This document shows positions 1-7,558 of a DNA stretch of 11,889 bases, piece after piece; within the stretch, counting starts at the first letter, position 1; every line of letters begins with the position of its first letter. Source of the DNA: Burkholderiales bacterium RIFCSPHIGHO2_12_FULL_61_11 (lineage in GTDB: Bacteria; Pseudomonadota; Gammaproteobacteria; Burkholderiales; Burkholderiaceae_C). Location: the NCBI GenBank assembly GCA_001770785.1, contig MERZ01000400.1, forward strand, positions 8,803-20,691, written 5' to 3'. A program made the translations under genes and the position numbers. The notes under the pieces were generated by a model, which made no database searches, had not been told where the DNA came from, and saw nothing but the letters and a program-made list of their open reading frames with translations.

Positions 1-567
1 CACCAGAACGCGGGTGGCGGCCAGAAAATTTTCAAACCCTGATTCGCCTGCAAAGCACTGCACGCCGTCAATTGCTTTGGCGGAGCGGCTCCAGCCCAGC
101 ACCGGAAAATCAAACTGCGCCAGCGCCCGGCTCACGCGCGCGCCCAGCACGCCCAGGCCCATCACACCAACCGGAAAATCGCGGTGCAGGCGCGGCTTGC
201 GGAACGACCATTGGCCCTGCGCCATATCGGCGTCGTAGCCATCGAATTCGCGGAAATGGCGAATCACCGCGTGACACACATATTCGGCCATCTGCACCGA
301 CATGCCCGCGTCATCGAGCCTGACGACGGGCACCCCGGGCGGCAAGCGCAGCTTCATCAGCGCATCGACACCCGCGCCGATATTGAAGATGCCCTTGAGC
401 CCGGTCTGTTCATCAAGGAACTGCTGCGGCGGCGCCCGGACGATCGCGTAGTCGGCCGGGGCCGCGCCGGCAGCCCATGCCCGAACCTCCGCCCCCGGCA
501 GTGCGGCACGCAGGCCGTCCAGCCAGGGCTGGGCTTTGGTATCGGTACAGCAAAAACTGATGCGCAT
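1..567 (-). CDS. GhrA-like 2-hydroxyacid dehydrogenase (partial, N-terminal 189 residues)
   Basis: This is the N-terminal part of a D-isomer-specific 2-hydroxyacid dehydrogenase of the glyoxylate/hydroxypyruvate reductase A type, which reduces 2-oxoacids with NAD(P)H in the cytoplasm. The visible 189 residues show the FNIGAGVD motif near residues 61-68 and the Rossmann loop MGLGVLG at 136-142, followed by the 'TRVLV' strand at the window edge; the catalytic Arg/Glu/His region lies outside. I chose ATG 567 because it lines up with the family N-terminus (MRISFCCTD). An in-frame GTG at 594 would overlap the end of liuD by eight bases. The gene starts 19 bases after the liuD stop, so it is probably the next gene of the liu transcript. 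Its role in leucine breakdown is unclear, and the true substrate cannot be read from this half. Confidence 0.85.
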   Translation of the reverse strand, partial: MRISFCCTDTKAQPWLDGLRAALPGAEVRAWAAGAAPADYAIVRAPPQQFLDEQTGLKGIFNIGAGVDALMKLRLPPGVPVVRLDDAGMSVQMAEYVCHAVIRHFREFDGYDADMAQGQWSFRKPRLHRDFPVGVMGLGVLGARVSRALAQFDFPVLGWSRSAKAIDGVQCFAGESGFENFLAATRVLV

Positions 568-586
568 CGGGTCGATCCAGACAATT

Positions 587-2695
587 TCAGACACTTATTT
601 TGAGCAACTCGGACCCCTCGGTCACCTGATCGCCCGGGGCATACAGCACCTCCTGCACCACGCCATCGGCGGGCGCTGCGATGGTGTGCTCCATTTTCAT
701 GGCCTCCATCACCGCCAGGGTCTGGCCCTTTTGAACCCGGTCGCCAACCTTGACGGCGAAGGACACCAGCTTGCCGGGCATGGGCGCGGTCAGGCGCCCG
801 GTCTCGGCATGGCTCTCGCCGGCGTGGGCCAGCAGATCAATGGCCGTGATCTGCGTGGCACCGCGCGCGCTAAAAACGTGATCCCCCTCCCCTTGCCGGT
901 AAACCGCCGCCGTCAGGCGCTGGCCGGCAAACTCGATGGCCATGCCCTGCTCCCCGCTGGAAAAAACCAGCGGACCCGACAGCTTTCCCACCTCCAGCCG
1001 CAGCGCGCCGTCATGCAGGTAAGTCAGCTCGGCGTGCGCGGGCTCACCGTGAAACTCGAACTCGAAACGCCGCCGCGTCACGCCATGCGATTGCCAGCCA
1101 TCGCGCAGGCTGAAGGGGTCGGCGCCTTCGGTGGCCTTCTCGCTCAGCAGCGCCTGGGCAATCGCCGCCGCCGCCGCCATGGCCAGCCCGAGCGGCTCCT
1201 GCTTGAACAGCACCGCGCCTTCGCGCTGAATCAGCGCGGTGTCCAGATTGGCCTGGGCAAACGAGGAGCTGCGCGCCACGTAGCGCAGAAACTGCACATT
1301 GGTGTTCAGCCCGACGATGCGGGTTTGCGCCAGCGCATCGTCGAGCCGGACCAACGCTTCTTCGCGCGTTTGGCCGTGCACGATCAGCTTGGCCACCATC
1401 GAGTCATAGAAGGGCGAAATGGTGTCGCCCTCGCGCACGCCATCGTCAACCCGGACAGCGACACCCGTGGTGCTGAAATTCGCCCGCTCAAAATTGCTGC
1501 AAGCCGGCTTCTGGTAGACCTGCAGCGTGCCGGTGGCGGGAAGAAAATCGTTGTCGGGGTTTTCGGCGCAAATGCGGGCCTCGATGGCGTGGCCGTCGAT
1601 GCGCAGCTGCTCTTGCCGGAGCGGCAGCGGCTCGCCCGAGGCCACGCGCAATTGCCACTCGACCAGGTCCACGCCGGTAATGGCTTCTGTCACCGGGTGC
1701 TCCACCTGCAGCCGCGTATTCATCTCCATAAAGTAAAAGGCCCCCACGCTTGTCGCTTCGCGTACTACGCTGCCCCCCGAGGGGGCTGAGCTTGCTTGGG
1801 GCGGCCCGGCGCGGCGCTCGCCCGTCACCTCACTTGTCGCGTCCTCCGGCAGATGCTGCTCAACAATGAACTCCACCGTGCCCGCGCCGACATAGTTCAC
1901 CGCACGGGCTGCCGCCACGGCGGCTTCGCCCATCTGCTGGCGCATGGCCTCGGTCATGCCGGGGGCGGGGGCTTCTTCAAGGACCTTCTGGTGGCGCCGC
2001 TGCACCGAGCAGTCGCGCTCGAACAGGTAGACATAGTTGCCCAGGCTGTCGCCGAACACCTGAATCTCGATATGCCGCGGACGCTGCGCATATTTTTCGA
2101 CCAGCACCGCATCATCGCCAAAGCTGGTGATGGCTTCCCGCTTGCAGGACGCCAGCGCCGCGTCAAAGTCTTCGGTTTTTTCAACCGCCCGCATGCCTTT
2201 GCCGCCGCCGCCGGCGCTGGCCTTGATCAGCACCGGGTAGCCGATGCGATCGGCCTCTTGCTTGAGCAGCGCGGGCGACTGGTCGCTGCCGTGGTAACCC
2301 GGCACCAGCGGCACGCCGGCTTTTTCCATCAGCCGCTTGGACTCGGCCTTCAGGCCCATGGCCTTGATGGCGGACGCCGGCGGGCCAATGAAGACCAGCC
2401 CGGCGTCGGCGCAGGCCTGCGCGAATTCCTCGTTCTCGCTGAGAAAGCCGTAGCCCGGGTGAATCGCCTGGGCACCCGTGGCATGCGCCGCCGCGATGAT
2501 TTTTTCCCAGCGCAGGTAGCTGTCCTTGGGCGCGCTGCCGCCGATGTGAACGGCCTCATCGCAAACACTCACATGCTTGGCGTTGGCATCGGCATCCGAA
2601 TACACCGCCACGGTCTTGATGGCCATGCGCCTGGCGGTGACGGCAACGCGGCAGGCGATCTCCCCACGGTTGGCAATCAGTATCTTTTTAAACAT
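587..2695 (-). CDS. liuD: Methylcrotonyl-CoA carboxylase, biotin-containing (alpha) subunit
   Basis: This 702-residue cytoplasmic subunit has an N-terminal biotin carboxylase domain, starting MFKKILIANRGEIACR, and a C-terminal biotinyl domain. It carboxylates biotin with ATP and bicarbonate and passes CO2 to the LiuB subunit, which makes 3-methylglutaconyl-CoA from 3-methylcrotonyl-CoA. The ATP-grasp glycine loop KASAGGGGKG lies at 158-167, the metal/biotin residues in VEF (E275) and EMNTRLQVEH (324-333), and the biotinylated lysine in EAMKMEH is about K667. Pairing with liuB and liuC supports the methylcrotonyl rather than the propionyl or acetyl assignment. A GTG at 2725 could extend the frame by ten residues, but ATG 2695 matches the family start. 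The protein is longer than usual because repeat-derived residues (about 289-319) sit between E275 and E324, where E. coli AccC has only 12 positions between the matching glutamates. Its 5' end is duplicated upstream. Confidence 0.93.
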   Translation of the reverse strand: MFKKILIANRGEIACRVAVTARRMAIKTVAVYSDADANAKHVSVCDEAVHIGGSAPKDSYLRWEKIIAAAHATGAQAIHPGYGFLSENEEFAQACADAGLVFIGPPASAIKAMGLKAESKRLMEKAGVPLVPGYHGSDQSPALLKQEADRIGYPVLIKASAGGGGKGMRAVEKTEDFDAALASCKREAITSFGDDAVLVEKYAQRPRHIEIQVFGDSLGNYVYLFERDCSVQRRHQKVLEEAPAPGMTEAMRQQMGEAAVAAARAVNYVGAGTVEFIVEQHLPEDATSEVTGERRAGPPQASSAPSGGSVVREATSVGAFYFMEMNTRLQVEHPVTEAITGVDLVEWQLRVASGEPLPLRQEQLRIDGHAIEARICAENPDNDFLPATGTLQVYQKPACSNFERANFSTTGVAVRVDDGVREGDTISPFYDSMVAKLIVHGQTREEALVRLDDALAQTRIVGLNTNVQFLRYVARSSSFAQANLDTALIQREGAVLFKQEPLGLAMAAAAAIAQALLSEKATEGADPFSLRDGWQSHGVTRRRFEFEFHGEPAHAELTYLHDGALRLEVGKLSGPLVFSSGEQGMAIEFAGQRLTAAVYRQGEGDHVFSARGATQITAIDLLAHAGESHAETGRLTAPMPGKLVSFAVKVGDRVQKGQTLAVMEAMKMEHTIAAPADGVVQEVLYAPGDQVTEGSELLKISV
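1740..1820. repeat. Dispersed palindromic repeat inserted in frame within liuD
   Basis: The stretch contains the inverted repeat GCCCCC-CGA-GGGGGC at 1772-1786 and an outer pair GCCCC 1740-1744 / GGGGC 1798-1802. The run of C- and G-tracts around short 'CGCTTCGCGT' words resembles the intergenic GC-rich palindromic repeats I recall from Comamonadaceae genomes. Here it lies inside a gene and is read through in frame as a Pro/Ser/Gly-rich peptide (residues about 292-319). A direct repeat C(G/A)CTTGTCGC occurs at 1747-1756 and 1831-1840, exactly 84 bases (28 codons) apart, so the unit could alternatively be bounded by this repeat. Family membership is from memory and was not searched. Confidence 0.7.
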
Positions 2696-2699
2696 GGTG

Positions 2700-2780
2700 A
2701 ACTTTCGCGGTGAAACCGCCTGCACACGCTTCGCGTGCCATGCAATTTAGCTTCGCTGCTGCGCGGCGTTGCCGCTGGTC
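2700..2780. repeat. Palindrome-rich insert between the two liuD starts
   Basis: This insert separates the duplicated start codons. It contains two perfect short hairpins of the same design, GCGGT-GAA-ACCGC at 2707-2719 and CACGC-TTC-GCGTG at 2725-2737, five bases apart. The word CGCTTCGCGT at 2727-2736 is shared with the repeat inside liuD (1754-1763), and both elements border a run of C/G. It looks like a REP-like mobile palindrome, probably related to the one in the liuD body. No transposase is present. Confidence 0.5.
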
Positions 2781-2813
2781 CCCCCGGTTCGCAATCAGGA
2801 TCTTTTTAAACAT
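2781..2813 (-). pseudogene. Duplicated first 11 codons of liuD
   Basis: These 33 bases match liuD codons 1-11 at 30 of 33 positions. All three mismatches are at third codon positions and are silent (ATC/ATA, GCG/GCC, CGG/CGT). The copy overlaps the end of the DUF4126 gene, which suggests that liuD once started here, coupled to DUF4126, and that the present start at 2695 is the result of a later insertion or recombination. Confidence 0.75.
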
Positions 2814-3477
2814 CTCGGTCGTTCTTTGAAAAGGGTGACTTCAGGGCAAAGGCGGGTGGCAAGCCGGTGTCCGGCTTGCCGCTGAAAATGCGGGCGACGC
2901 GCATCAAAAGCTGCGTCAAGAAATGCCAGCAGCGGCGGATCAGCCAGACGCTGAGCACCACGACCAGCGCCAACACGGCGACAAACACGAAGGGGTGCGC
3001 GATGGCCAGCCACAGGCCCAGCGGCACCATGCCGTCTTCCAGCAAGGAAGCGCCGACGTTGCTGAAAGGCTCGGGCGAGGTGTTGATGGCCGCGCGCGTC
3101 GTGGCCTTGGCCGCATGGCTGGTGGCGGCCAGCGTGCCGCCCAGCAGCGCCGCCAGCAGCGCCATCATGCCGCTGTCGGCACCCAATACGCCAGCGGCCA
3201 AGGCAGCACCGGCGGGGATGCGGATGACGGTATGCACCACATCCCAGAGTGAATCGAGCCCCGGAATCTTGTCGGCAAAAAACTCGACAAACACCATGAA
3301 GCCGCTGACCCCGAGCACCACCGGATTGGCAAGCAGGTGCAGACCTTGCGGCAGCTCAATCCAGCCCATGTAGCCGGCCAGCCCGGTGAGCAGCACCACC
3401 AGGTAAAGGCGCACTCCGCTGGCCCACCCCAGCGCGCCGGCCAGGGCAATCAGTTGTGCGGTGTCGAGCGCATTCAT
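2806..3477 (-). CDS. DUF4126 family integral membrane protein
   Basis: This 223-residue protein is strongly hydrophobic, with several likely membrane spans: about residues 8-40, 50-65, 85-125 (rich in Gly/Ala) and 150-180. A basic tail follows (IRRCWHFLTQLLMRVARIF and onward). The motif FFADKIPGLDSLWDVVHT near 66-83 and the 'SNVGAS' turn fit the DUF4126 family, whose function is not known. The start is supported by GAGGG about eight bases before ATG 3477. It lies 12 bases after liuC, and its stop overlaps the duplicated liuD start, so it is an integral part of the operon. A transport or membrane-associated role in branched-chain or acyl metabolism would be a guess from position only. Confidence 0.85.
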   Translation of the reverse strand: MNALDTAQLIALAGALGWASGVRLYLVVLLTGLAGYMGWIELPQGLHLLANPVVLGVSGFMVFVEFFADKIPGLDSLWDVVHTVIRIPAGAALAAGVLGADSGMMALLAALLGGTLAATSHAAKATTRAAINTSPEPFSNVGASLLEDGMVPLGLWLAIAHPFVFVAVLALVVVLSVWLIRRCWHFLTQLLMRVARIFSGKPDTGLPPAFALKSPFSKNDRDV

Positions 3478-3489
3478 GGTGGAGCCCTC

Positions 3490-4281
3490 TTATGGCTGCT
3501 CGGGCATGAGCCACGACGGCTTGCGTTTTTGCAGGAAAGACTGCACACCTTCCTTGCCTTGCGCACTGGCGCGAATATCGGCAATGCCTTGCACGGTGCG
3601 GTCTATCAGCGCGGCCGAGATGTCGCGTCCGGCCACGTCCTGCAGCAGCCGCTTGCAGGCTTTTACAGCATCGGGACTGGCGCTGAGCAGGGCTTGCGTG
3701 AGCTCCGCCACCTTGGCGTCAAGCGCATCGGCGCTTACCACGCTGTGAATAAAACCGATGCGATGGGCTTCCTGCGCGTCAAAGCGTTCCGCCGTCAAAA
3801 AATAGCGGTGCGCCGCGCGTGCGCCCATGGCGCGTATCACGTAAGGGCTGATGGTGGCGGGAAACAGGCCCAGCTTGACCTCGCTCAGGCAGAAGTTGGC
3901 GGTGTCCACGCTCACGGCCATGTCGCACACGGCGACCAGGCCCATGCCGCCCGCATAGACATCGCCCTGGATGCGCGCCACGGTGGGTTTGGGGCAGGCG
4001 TAGATGACGCGCAGCATCTCGGCCAGCTGCGCCGCATCGGCCAGATTTTCCTCGCGCGTGTAGTCGGCCATGCGGCGCATCCAGTTCAGGTCGGCACCGG
4101 CGCAAAAGGCCTGGCCTGCGGCAGCGAGCACGATGCATCGCACGTCCTCGCGCGCCCCCAATGTGCCGAAGGCCTGGGTGAGCTCGGCAATCACCTCGTC
4201 GTTAAAGGCGTTGCGCACGTCGGGGCGACTGAGCACCAGCGTCGCCACGCCAGCCTGAACATTTGATTGGAGGTGTTTCAT
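3490..4281 (-). CDS. liuC: Methylglutaconyl-CoA hydratase (crotonase family)
   Basis: This is a 263-residue enoyl-CoA hydratase/isomerase that most likely hydrates 3-methylglutaconyl-CoA to HMG-CoA, the step after the LiuB/LiuD carboxylase. Crotonase features are the oxyanion-hole segments AFCAGADLNWM (about 59-69) and YAGGMGLVAVCDMAV (about 108-122), and the segment LSEVKLGLFPATISPYV (about 131-147), whose 'ISPYV' ending I associate with LiuC-type hydratases. Fatty-acid oxidation hydratases usually have a glutamate in the GGG.E position of the second segment, and here it is Met-Gly. The start is three bases after the liuB stop, with an AGGA-type ribosome site inside the last liuB codons, so the two genes are tightly coupled. 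A generic enoyl-CoA hydratase cannot be excluded, but the context is strong. Confidence 0.9.
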   Translation of the reverse strand: MKHLQSNVQAGVATLVLSRPDVRNAFNDEVIAELTQAFGTLGAREDVRCIVLAAAGQAFCAGADLNWMRRMADYTREENLADAAQLAEMLRVIYACPKPTVARIQGDVYAGGMGLVAVCDMAVSVDTANFCLSEVKLGLFPATISPYVIRAMGARAAHRYFLTAERFDAQEAHRIGFIHSVVSADALDAKVAELTQALLSASPDAVKACKRLLQDVAGRDISAALIDRTVQGIADIRASAQGKEGVQSFLQKRKPSWLMPEQP

Positions 4282-4284
4282 GGC

Positions 4285-5907
4285 TTACATCCTGAACAGG
4301 CCGAACCGGGTTTCTGGAATCGGCGCATTGAGCGAAGCGCTCAGCCCCAGCGCCAGCACGCGGCGCGTGTCGGCCGGATCAATCACGCCATCGTCCCAGA
4401 GCCGCGCGCTGGCGTAGTAGGGATGGCCCTGGCTTTCGTACTGGCTGCGTATCGGGGCCTTGAAGGCTTCCTCCTCCTCGGCGCTCCACGCGCCGCCCTT
4501 GGCCTCGATGCCGTCGCGTCTGACGCTGGCGAGCACGCCAGCGGCCTGCTCGCCGCCCATCACGCTGATGCGCGCGTTCGGCCACATCCAGAGGAAGCGC
4601 GGCGAGTAGGCGCGCCCGCACATGCCATAGTTGCCGGCGCCAAAACTGCCGCCAATGATGATGGTGAACTTGGGAACGGCAGCCGTGGCCACCGCCGTCA
4701 CCATCTTGGCGCCGTTGCGGGCAATGCCCTCGTTCTCGTATCTGCGGCCGACCATGAAACCGGTGATGTTCTGCAAGAACACCAGCGGGATTTTTCGCTG
4801 GCAGCACAGCTCGATGAAGTGCGTTGCCTTGAGCGCCGACTCGCTGAACAGGATGCCGTTGTTGGCAATGATGCCCACCGGCATGCCTTCAATCCGGGCA
4901 AAGCCGCAGACCAGCGTGGTGCCGTAGCGCGCCTTGAACTCGTCAAACTCGCTGCCGTCGATGATGCGGGCGATGATTTCGCGCACATCATAGGGCTTGC
5001 GGGTGTCGGCGGGAATCACGCCGTAGAGTTCTTCTCTGGCAAACTTGGGAGCTATCGGCGCCCATCCGGTAGGGGCTAGAGCCTTGTTTCTATTCAAATT
5101 CTTGATGGACGCGCGGGCCAGCGCCAAGGCATGCACGTCGCTTTGGGCGAGCTGGTCGGCCACGCCCGACAGGCGGGTATGGACATCGCCGCCGCCCAGC
5201 TCTTCGGCGCTGACCACTTCACCGGTGGCGGCCTTGACCAGCGGCGGCCCGGCCAGAAAAATCGTTCCCTGGTTCTTGACGATGATGCTTTCGTCGCTCA
5301 TCGCGGGCACATAGGCGCCGCCCGCCGTGCAGGAGCCCATCACCACGGCGATTTGCGCGATGCCCAGCGCGCTCATGTTGGCCTGGTTGAAAAAGATGCG
5401 GCCGAAGTGGTCACGGTCGGGAAACACTTCATCCTGGTTCGGCAGATTGGCGCCGCCAGAGTCGACCAGGTAAATGCACGGCAAACAGTTCTGCTGGGCG
5501 ATTTCCTGCGCGCGCAAATGCTTTTTGACCGTGAGCGGATAGTAAGTGCCGCCCTTGACGGTGGCGTCGTTGCAGACGATCATGCAGTCGATGCCGCTGA
5601 CGCGGCCTATGCCGGTAATCAGTCCTGCGCAGGGCGCGCTGTCGCTGCCATCACGGTCGGGATACATCCCCAGGGCGGCCAGCGGGGCGAGTTCCAGAAA
5701 AGGCGTTCCCGGATCGAGCAGCATCTGCACCCGCTCGCGCGGCAGCAGTTTGCCGCGCGCCGTGTGCTTGGCGCGCGCCGACTCGCCACCCCCTGCTGCG
5801 GCCTTGGCCAGCTGCACATGGAGGTCATCCACCAGCGCGCGCATGGCGGCGGCATTGGCCTGAAAATCGGCGGAGCGGGCGTTGAGTTGGGTCTCTAGCG
5901 TGGTCAT
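4285..5907 (-). CDS. liuB: Methylcrotonyl-CoA carboxylase, carboxyltransferase (beta) subunit
   Basis: This 540-residue subunit transfers CO2 from biotin on LiuD to 3-methylcrotonyl-CoA. It shows the two crotonase-like carboxyltransferase halves: [18 protein letters not shown] (about 113-130) with VDSGGANLP and [15 protein letters not shown] in the first, and [20 protein letters not shown] with [11 protein letters not shown] in the second. Length and motif order match methylcrotonyl-CoA carboxylase rather than propionyl-CoA carboxylase. It starts 18 bases after the acyl-CoA synthetase stop, with only a weak ribosome site, so translation may depend on the upstream gene. The linker between the halves (residues about 270-286) is encoded by what looks like a dispersed intergenic repeat, yet the overall length around it is the same as in human MCCC2 by my count (20 residues from NLN to ELYG). 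The catalytic segments look intact. Confidence 0.95.
   Translation of the reverse strand: MTTLETQLNARSADFQANAAAMRALVDDLHVQLAKAAAGGGESARAKHTARGKLLPRERVQMLLDPGTPFLELAPLAALGMYPDRDGSDSAPCAGLITGIGRVSGIDCMIVCNDATVKGGTYYPLTVKKHLRAQEIAQQNCLPCIYLVDSGGANLPNQDEVFPDRDHFGRIFFNQANMSALGIAQIAVVMGSCTAGGAYVPAMSDESIIVKNQGTIFLAGPPLVKAATGEVVSAEELGGGDVHTRLSGVADQLAQSDVHALALARASIKNLNRNKALAPTGWAPIAPKFAREELYGVIPADTRKPYDVREIIARIIDGSEFDEFKARYGTTLVCGFARIEGMPVGIIANNGILFSESALKATHFIELCCQRKIPLVFLQNITGFMVGRRYENEGIARNGAKMVTAVATAAVPKFTIIIGGSFGAGNYGMCGRAYSPRFLWMWPNARISVMGGEQAAGVLASVRRDGIEAKGGAWSAEEEEAFKAPIRSQYESQGHPYYASARLWDDGVIDPADTRRVLALGLSASLNAPIPETRFGLFRM
5050..5099. repeat. Comamonadaceae-type dispersed repeat embedded in liuB
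   Basis: On the plus strand the block begins AGCTATCGGCGCCCAT, continues GGGGCTAGAGCC, and ends in a T-rich GTTTCTATTCAAAT. This order (AGCTAT, GCGC box, imperfect inverted repeat, CTAGAGCC, T-rich, TTCAAAT) matches an abundant intergenic repeat that I recall from Polaromonas, Rhodoferax and Acidovorax genomes. Here it lies in frame inside liuB and encodes the linker [14 protein letters not shown]. The AT-rich end stands out against the GC-rich gene. Family identity is from memory. Confidence 0.5.
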
Positions 5908-5925
5908 GGGTAATACCGGTTTCTT

Positions 5926-7434
5926 TCAAGCGGTTTTTTTCTCTTCCAGCCCAAGCTGGTTTTTCATTTCATCGCGAATCTTGAACTTCTGGATCTTGCC
6001 GGTCACCGTCATGGGAAAGCCCGACACGAAGCGAATGTAACGCGGCACCTTGTAGTGCGCAATCTGGCCTTTGCAGAAGTCGCGGATCTCGTCTTCCGTC
6101 AGCGTCACGCCGGGCCGGTCAATGATCCAGGCGCACAGCTCTTCGCCGTAGCGCTTGTCCGGCAAGCCAACCACCTGCACATCCTGCACCTTGGGGTGGC
6201 GGTACAAGAACTCTTCAATCTCGCGCGGATAGATGTTTTCGCCGCCGCGTATCACCATGTCCTTGATGCGGCCGACGGTGGAGACGCGCTTGTCCAGCGG
6301 CGTGTCGATCGAGCTCTGGCAGCTCACCGGGCTGGTTTCGGTCATGCCGTAGGCAATCGTGATCTGGCTCAGGTGCATGTCGGTCATCACGCGCTTCATC
6401 ACCTCGGTCGGGCAGGGCGATCCGGCCATGATGCCGGTGCGCAGCGTTGACAAATCGAACTCGGCAAAGCGTGGATGTTCGAGTTCGGCAATGAACATGG
6501 TCGGCACGCCGTGCAAGCCGGTGCATTTTTCGTCCTGCACGCTCTGCAGCACGCTCAGCGCGTCGAAGCCGTCGCTGGGGTAGACGATCGTCGAGCCGTG
6601 CGTGAAACACGCCAGGTTGCCCAGTACCATGCCAAAGCAGTGGTACAGCGGCACCGGAATGCACAAGCGGTCGGCCGGCGTCAGCTTCATGGCCTCGCCG
6701 ATGAAAAAGCCGTTGTTCAAAATATTGCGGTGCGTCAGCGTCGCGCCCTTGGGGAAACCCGTGGTGCCGCTGGTGAACTGGATGTTGATCGGGTCGCTGG
6801 CCTGGAGCGTGATGGCGACTTCGGCCAGCCGCGGCTCATCGGGGTTGCCACTTGCCGTCAAGGCCGAAAAGCGCATCATCCCCGCCTGCTCCTGACCCCG
6901 CCCTGCTTCGTCGATCCAGACGACGGTTTGCAAGTGCGGCAGTCTGCTCGAGGCCAGTTGGCCCGGCTGGGCGTGTGCCCACTCGGGCGCCAGCTCGCGC
7001 AGCATGCCAAGATAGTCGCTGGTCTTGAAGCGCGCCATGCTCACCAGCGCCTTGCACTCGACCTTGTTGAGCGCGTATTCAACTTCGGCGGTACGGTAGG
7101 CCGGGTTGATGTTCACCAGGATCAGGCCCACCTTGGCCGTGGCCAGTTGCATCAGCACCCACTCGGCGTTGTTGTGCGACCAGATGCCGACGCGCTCGCC
7201 CGGCACCAGACCCAGGCCCAGCAAGGCACTGGCCAGGCGATTGGCCTCGCGCTGCAGTTCGCGGTAGCTGTAGCGGCGGCCCTGATGAACGCTGACCAGC
7301 GCTTCGTGCCCGGGCTGGCGCGCCACCACGGCATCAAAAAAGGCCCCGATGGGCTGTTCGATCAGCGGCACGTCGGTGGCGCCACGGGCGAGGCTGCGCG
7401 TCAGAGGAGTCGATCCGGGAAATCTTTCGCTCAT
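5926..7434 (-). CDS. AMP-binding acyl-CoA synthetase with an internal in-frame deletion
   Basis: This 502-residue member of the ANL adenylate-forming superfamily would activate a carboxylic acid with ATP and load it on CoA; in a liu cluster a branched short-chain or medium-chain acid is likely. The phosphate loop [11 protein letters not shown] (220-230), the A5 motif AYGMTETSP (361-369) and the C-terminal lysine motif MTVTGK (K480) are present. After STVGR (385-389) the chain goes directly to [18 protein letters not shown], so the A6/A7 region with GYW and GW.HTGD, including the ribose-binding aspartate, is missing. That is about 60-70 residues by comparison with family members I know. ATG 7434 was chosen over the upstream frame to 7611 because AAGGAGA lies seven bases before it and the family N-terminus begins there. 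It heads the cluster. If the deletion is real, catalysis is probably lost although the frame is kept. Confidence 0.88.
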   Translation of the reverse strand: MSERFPGSTPLTRSLARGATDVPLIEQPIGAFFDAVVARQPGHEALVSVHQGRRYSYRELQREANRLASALLGLGLVPGERVGIWSHNNAEWVLMQLATAKVGLILVNINPAYRTAEVEYALNKVECKALVSMARFKTSDYLGMLRELAPEWAHAQPGQLASSRLPHLQTVVWIDEAGRGQEQAGMMRFSALTASGNPDEPRLAEVAITLQASDPINIQFTSGTTGFPKGATLTHRNILNNGFFIGEAMKLTPADRLCIPVPLYHCFGMVLGNLACFTHGSTIVYPSDGFDALSVLQSVQDEKCTGLHGVPTMFIAELEHPRFAEFDLSTLRTGIMAGSPCPTEVMKRVMTDMHLSQITIAYGMTETSPVSCQSSIDTPLDKRVSTVGRIKDMVIRGGENIYPREIEEFLYRHPKVQDVQVVGLPDKRYGEELCAWIIDRPGVTLTEDEIRDFCKGQIAHYKVPRYIRFVSGFPMTVTGKIQKFKIRDEMKNQLGLEEKKTA

Positions 7435-7530
7435 GTCTGTCTCCTTGGGGCCGCCAGCACGGACAGGGCGGGCAGCAGACTCAAGCTTAAAACTACCGGC
7501 TGATCCATGCTGGTCATGAAGGTTGCAAAT

Positions 7531-7549
7531 TGTGCCAGCCACGGGCACA
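7531..7549. promoter_or_regulatory. Inverted repeat in the divergent acyl-CoA synthetase / araC-type promoter region
   Basis: TGTGCC (7531-7536) and GGCACA (7544-7549) form a perfect six-base inverted repeat with a seven-base spacer. It lies ten bases before the regulator ATG, in the 124-base divergent gap that must also hold the promoter of the minus-strand cluster. It could be an operator for the regulator or another factor. I see no convincing -35/-10 pair on either strand in this gap. Confidence 0.3.
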
Positions 7550-7558
7550 CTTTGGGCC

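Larger units (their letters stand above)
2688..2813 (-). other. 41-codon leader ORF starting with a copy of the liuD 5' end
   Basis: ATG 2813 begins a frame that reads MFKKILIANRG, the same 11 residues that start liuD, then leaves the liuD sequence and runs as a basic, alanine-rich stretch to a TAA at 2690-2688. That stop overlaps the real liuD ATG (2695-2693) in the sequence CACCATGTTTAA. The leader ATG itself overlaps the DUF4126 stop codon (GATGTTTAA). If ribosomes start here they would end exactly on the liuD start, which would allow coupled re-initiation. Translation is not shown by the sequence. The frame may just be a relic of a rearranged liuD start. Confidence 0.5.

Noticed and set aside
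536..1789. Long plus-strand open frame (417 codons) opposite liuD, and a similar one at 1796-2713
   Set aside because: They are antisense shadows of a GC-rich gene: composition is Arg/His/Gln/Leu-rich, no domain is recognisable and there is no ribosome site.
2696..2725. GTG 2725 as the liuD start
   Set aside because: The ten extra residues are encoded by the palindromic insert, while MFKKILIANRGEIA at 2695 is the family N-terminus.
3337..4266. Plus-strand open frame (309 codons) opposite liuC and part of the DUF4126 gene
   Set aside because: It spans two clearly real minus-strand genes, and its His/Gly/Arg-rich translation looks like a shadow.
7519..7536. TGGCACAATTTGCA on the minus strand as a sigma-54 promoter of the liu cluster
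   Set aside because: Only eight bases separate GG and GC where sigma-54 promoters need ten, and that spacing is strict.
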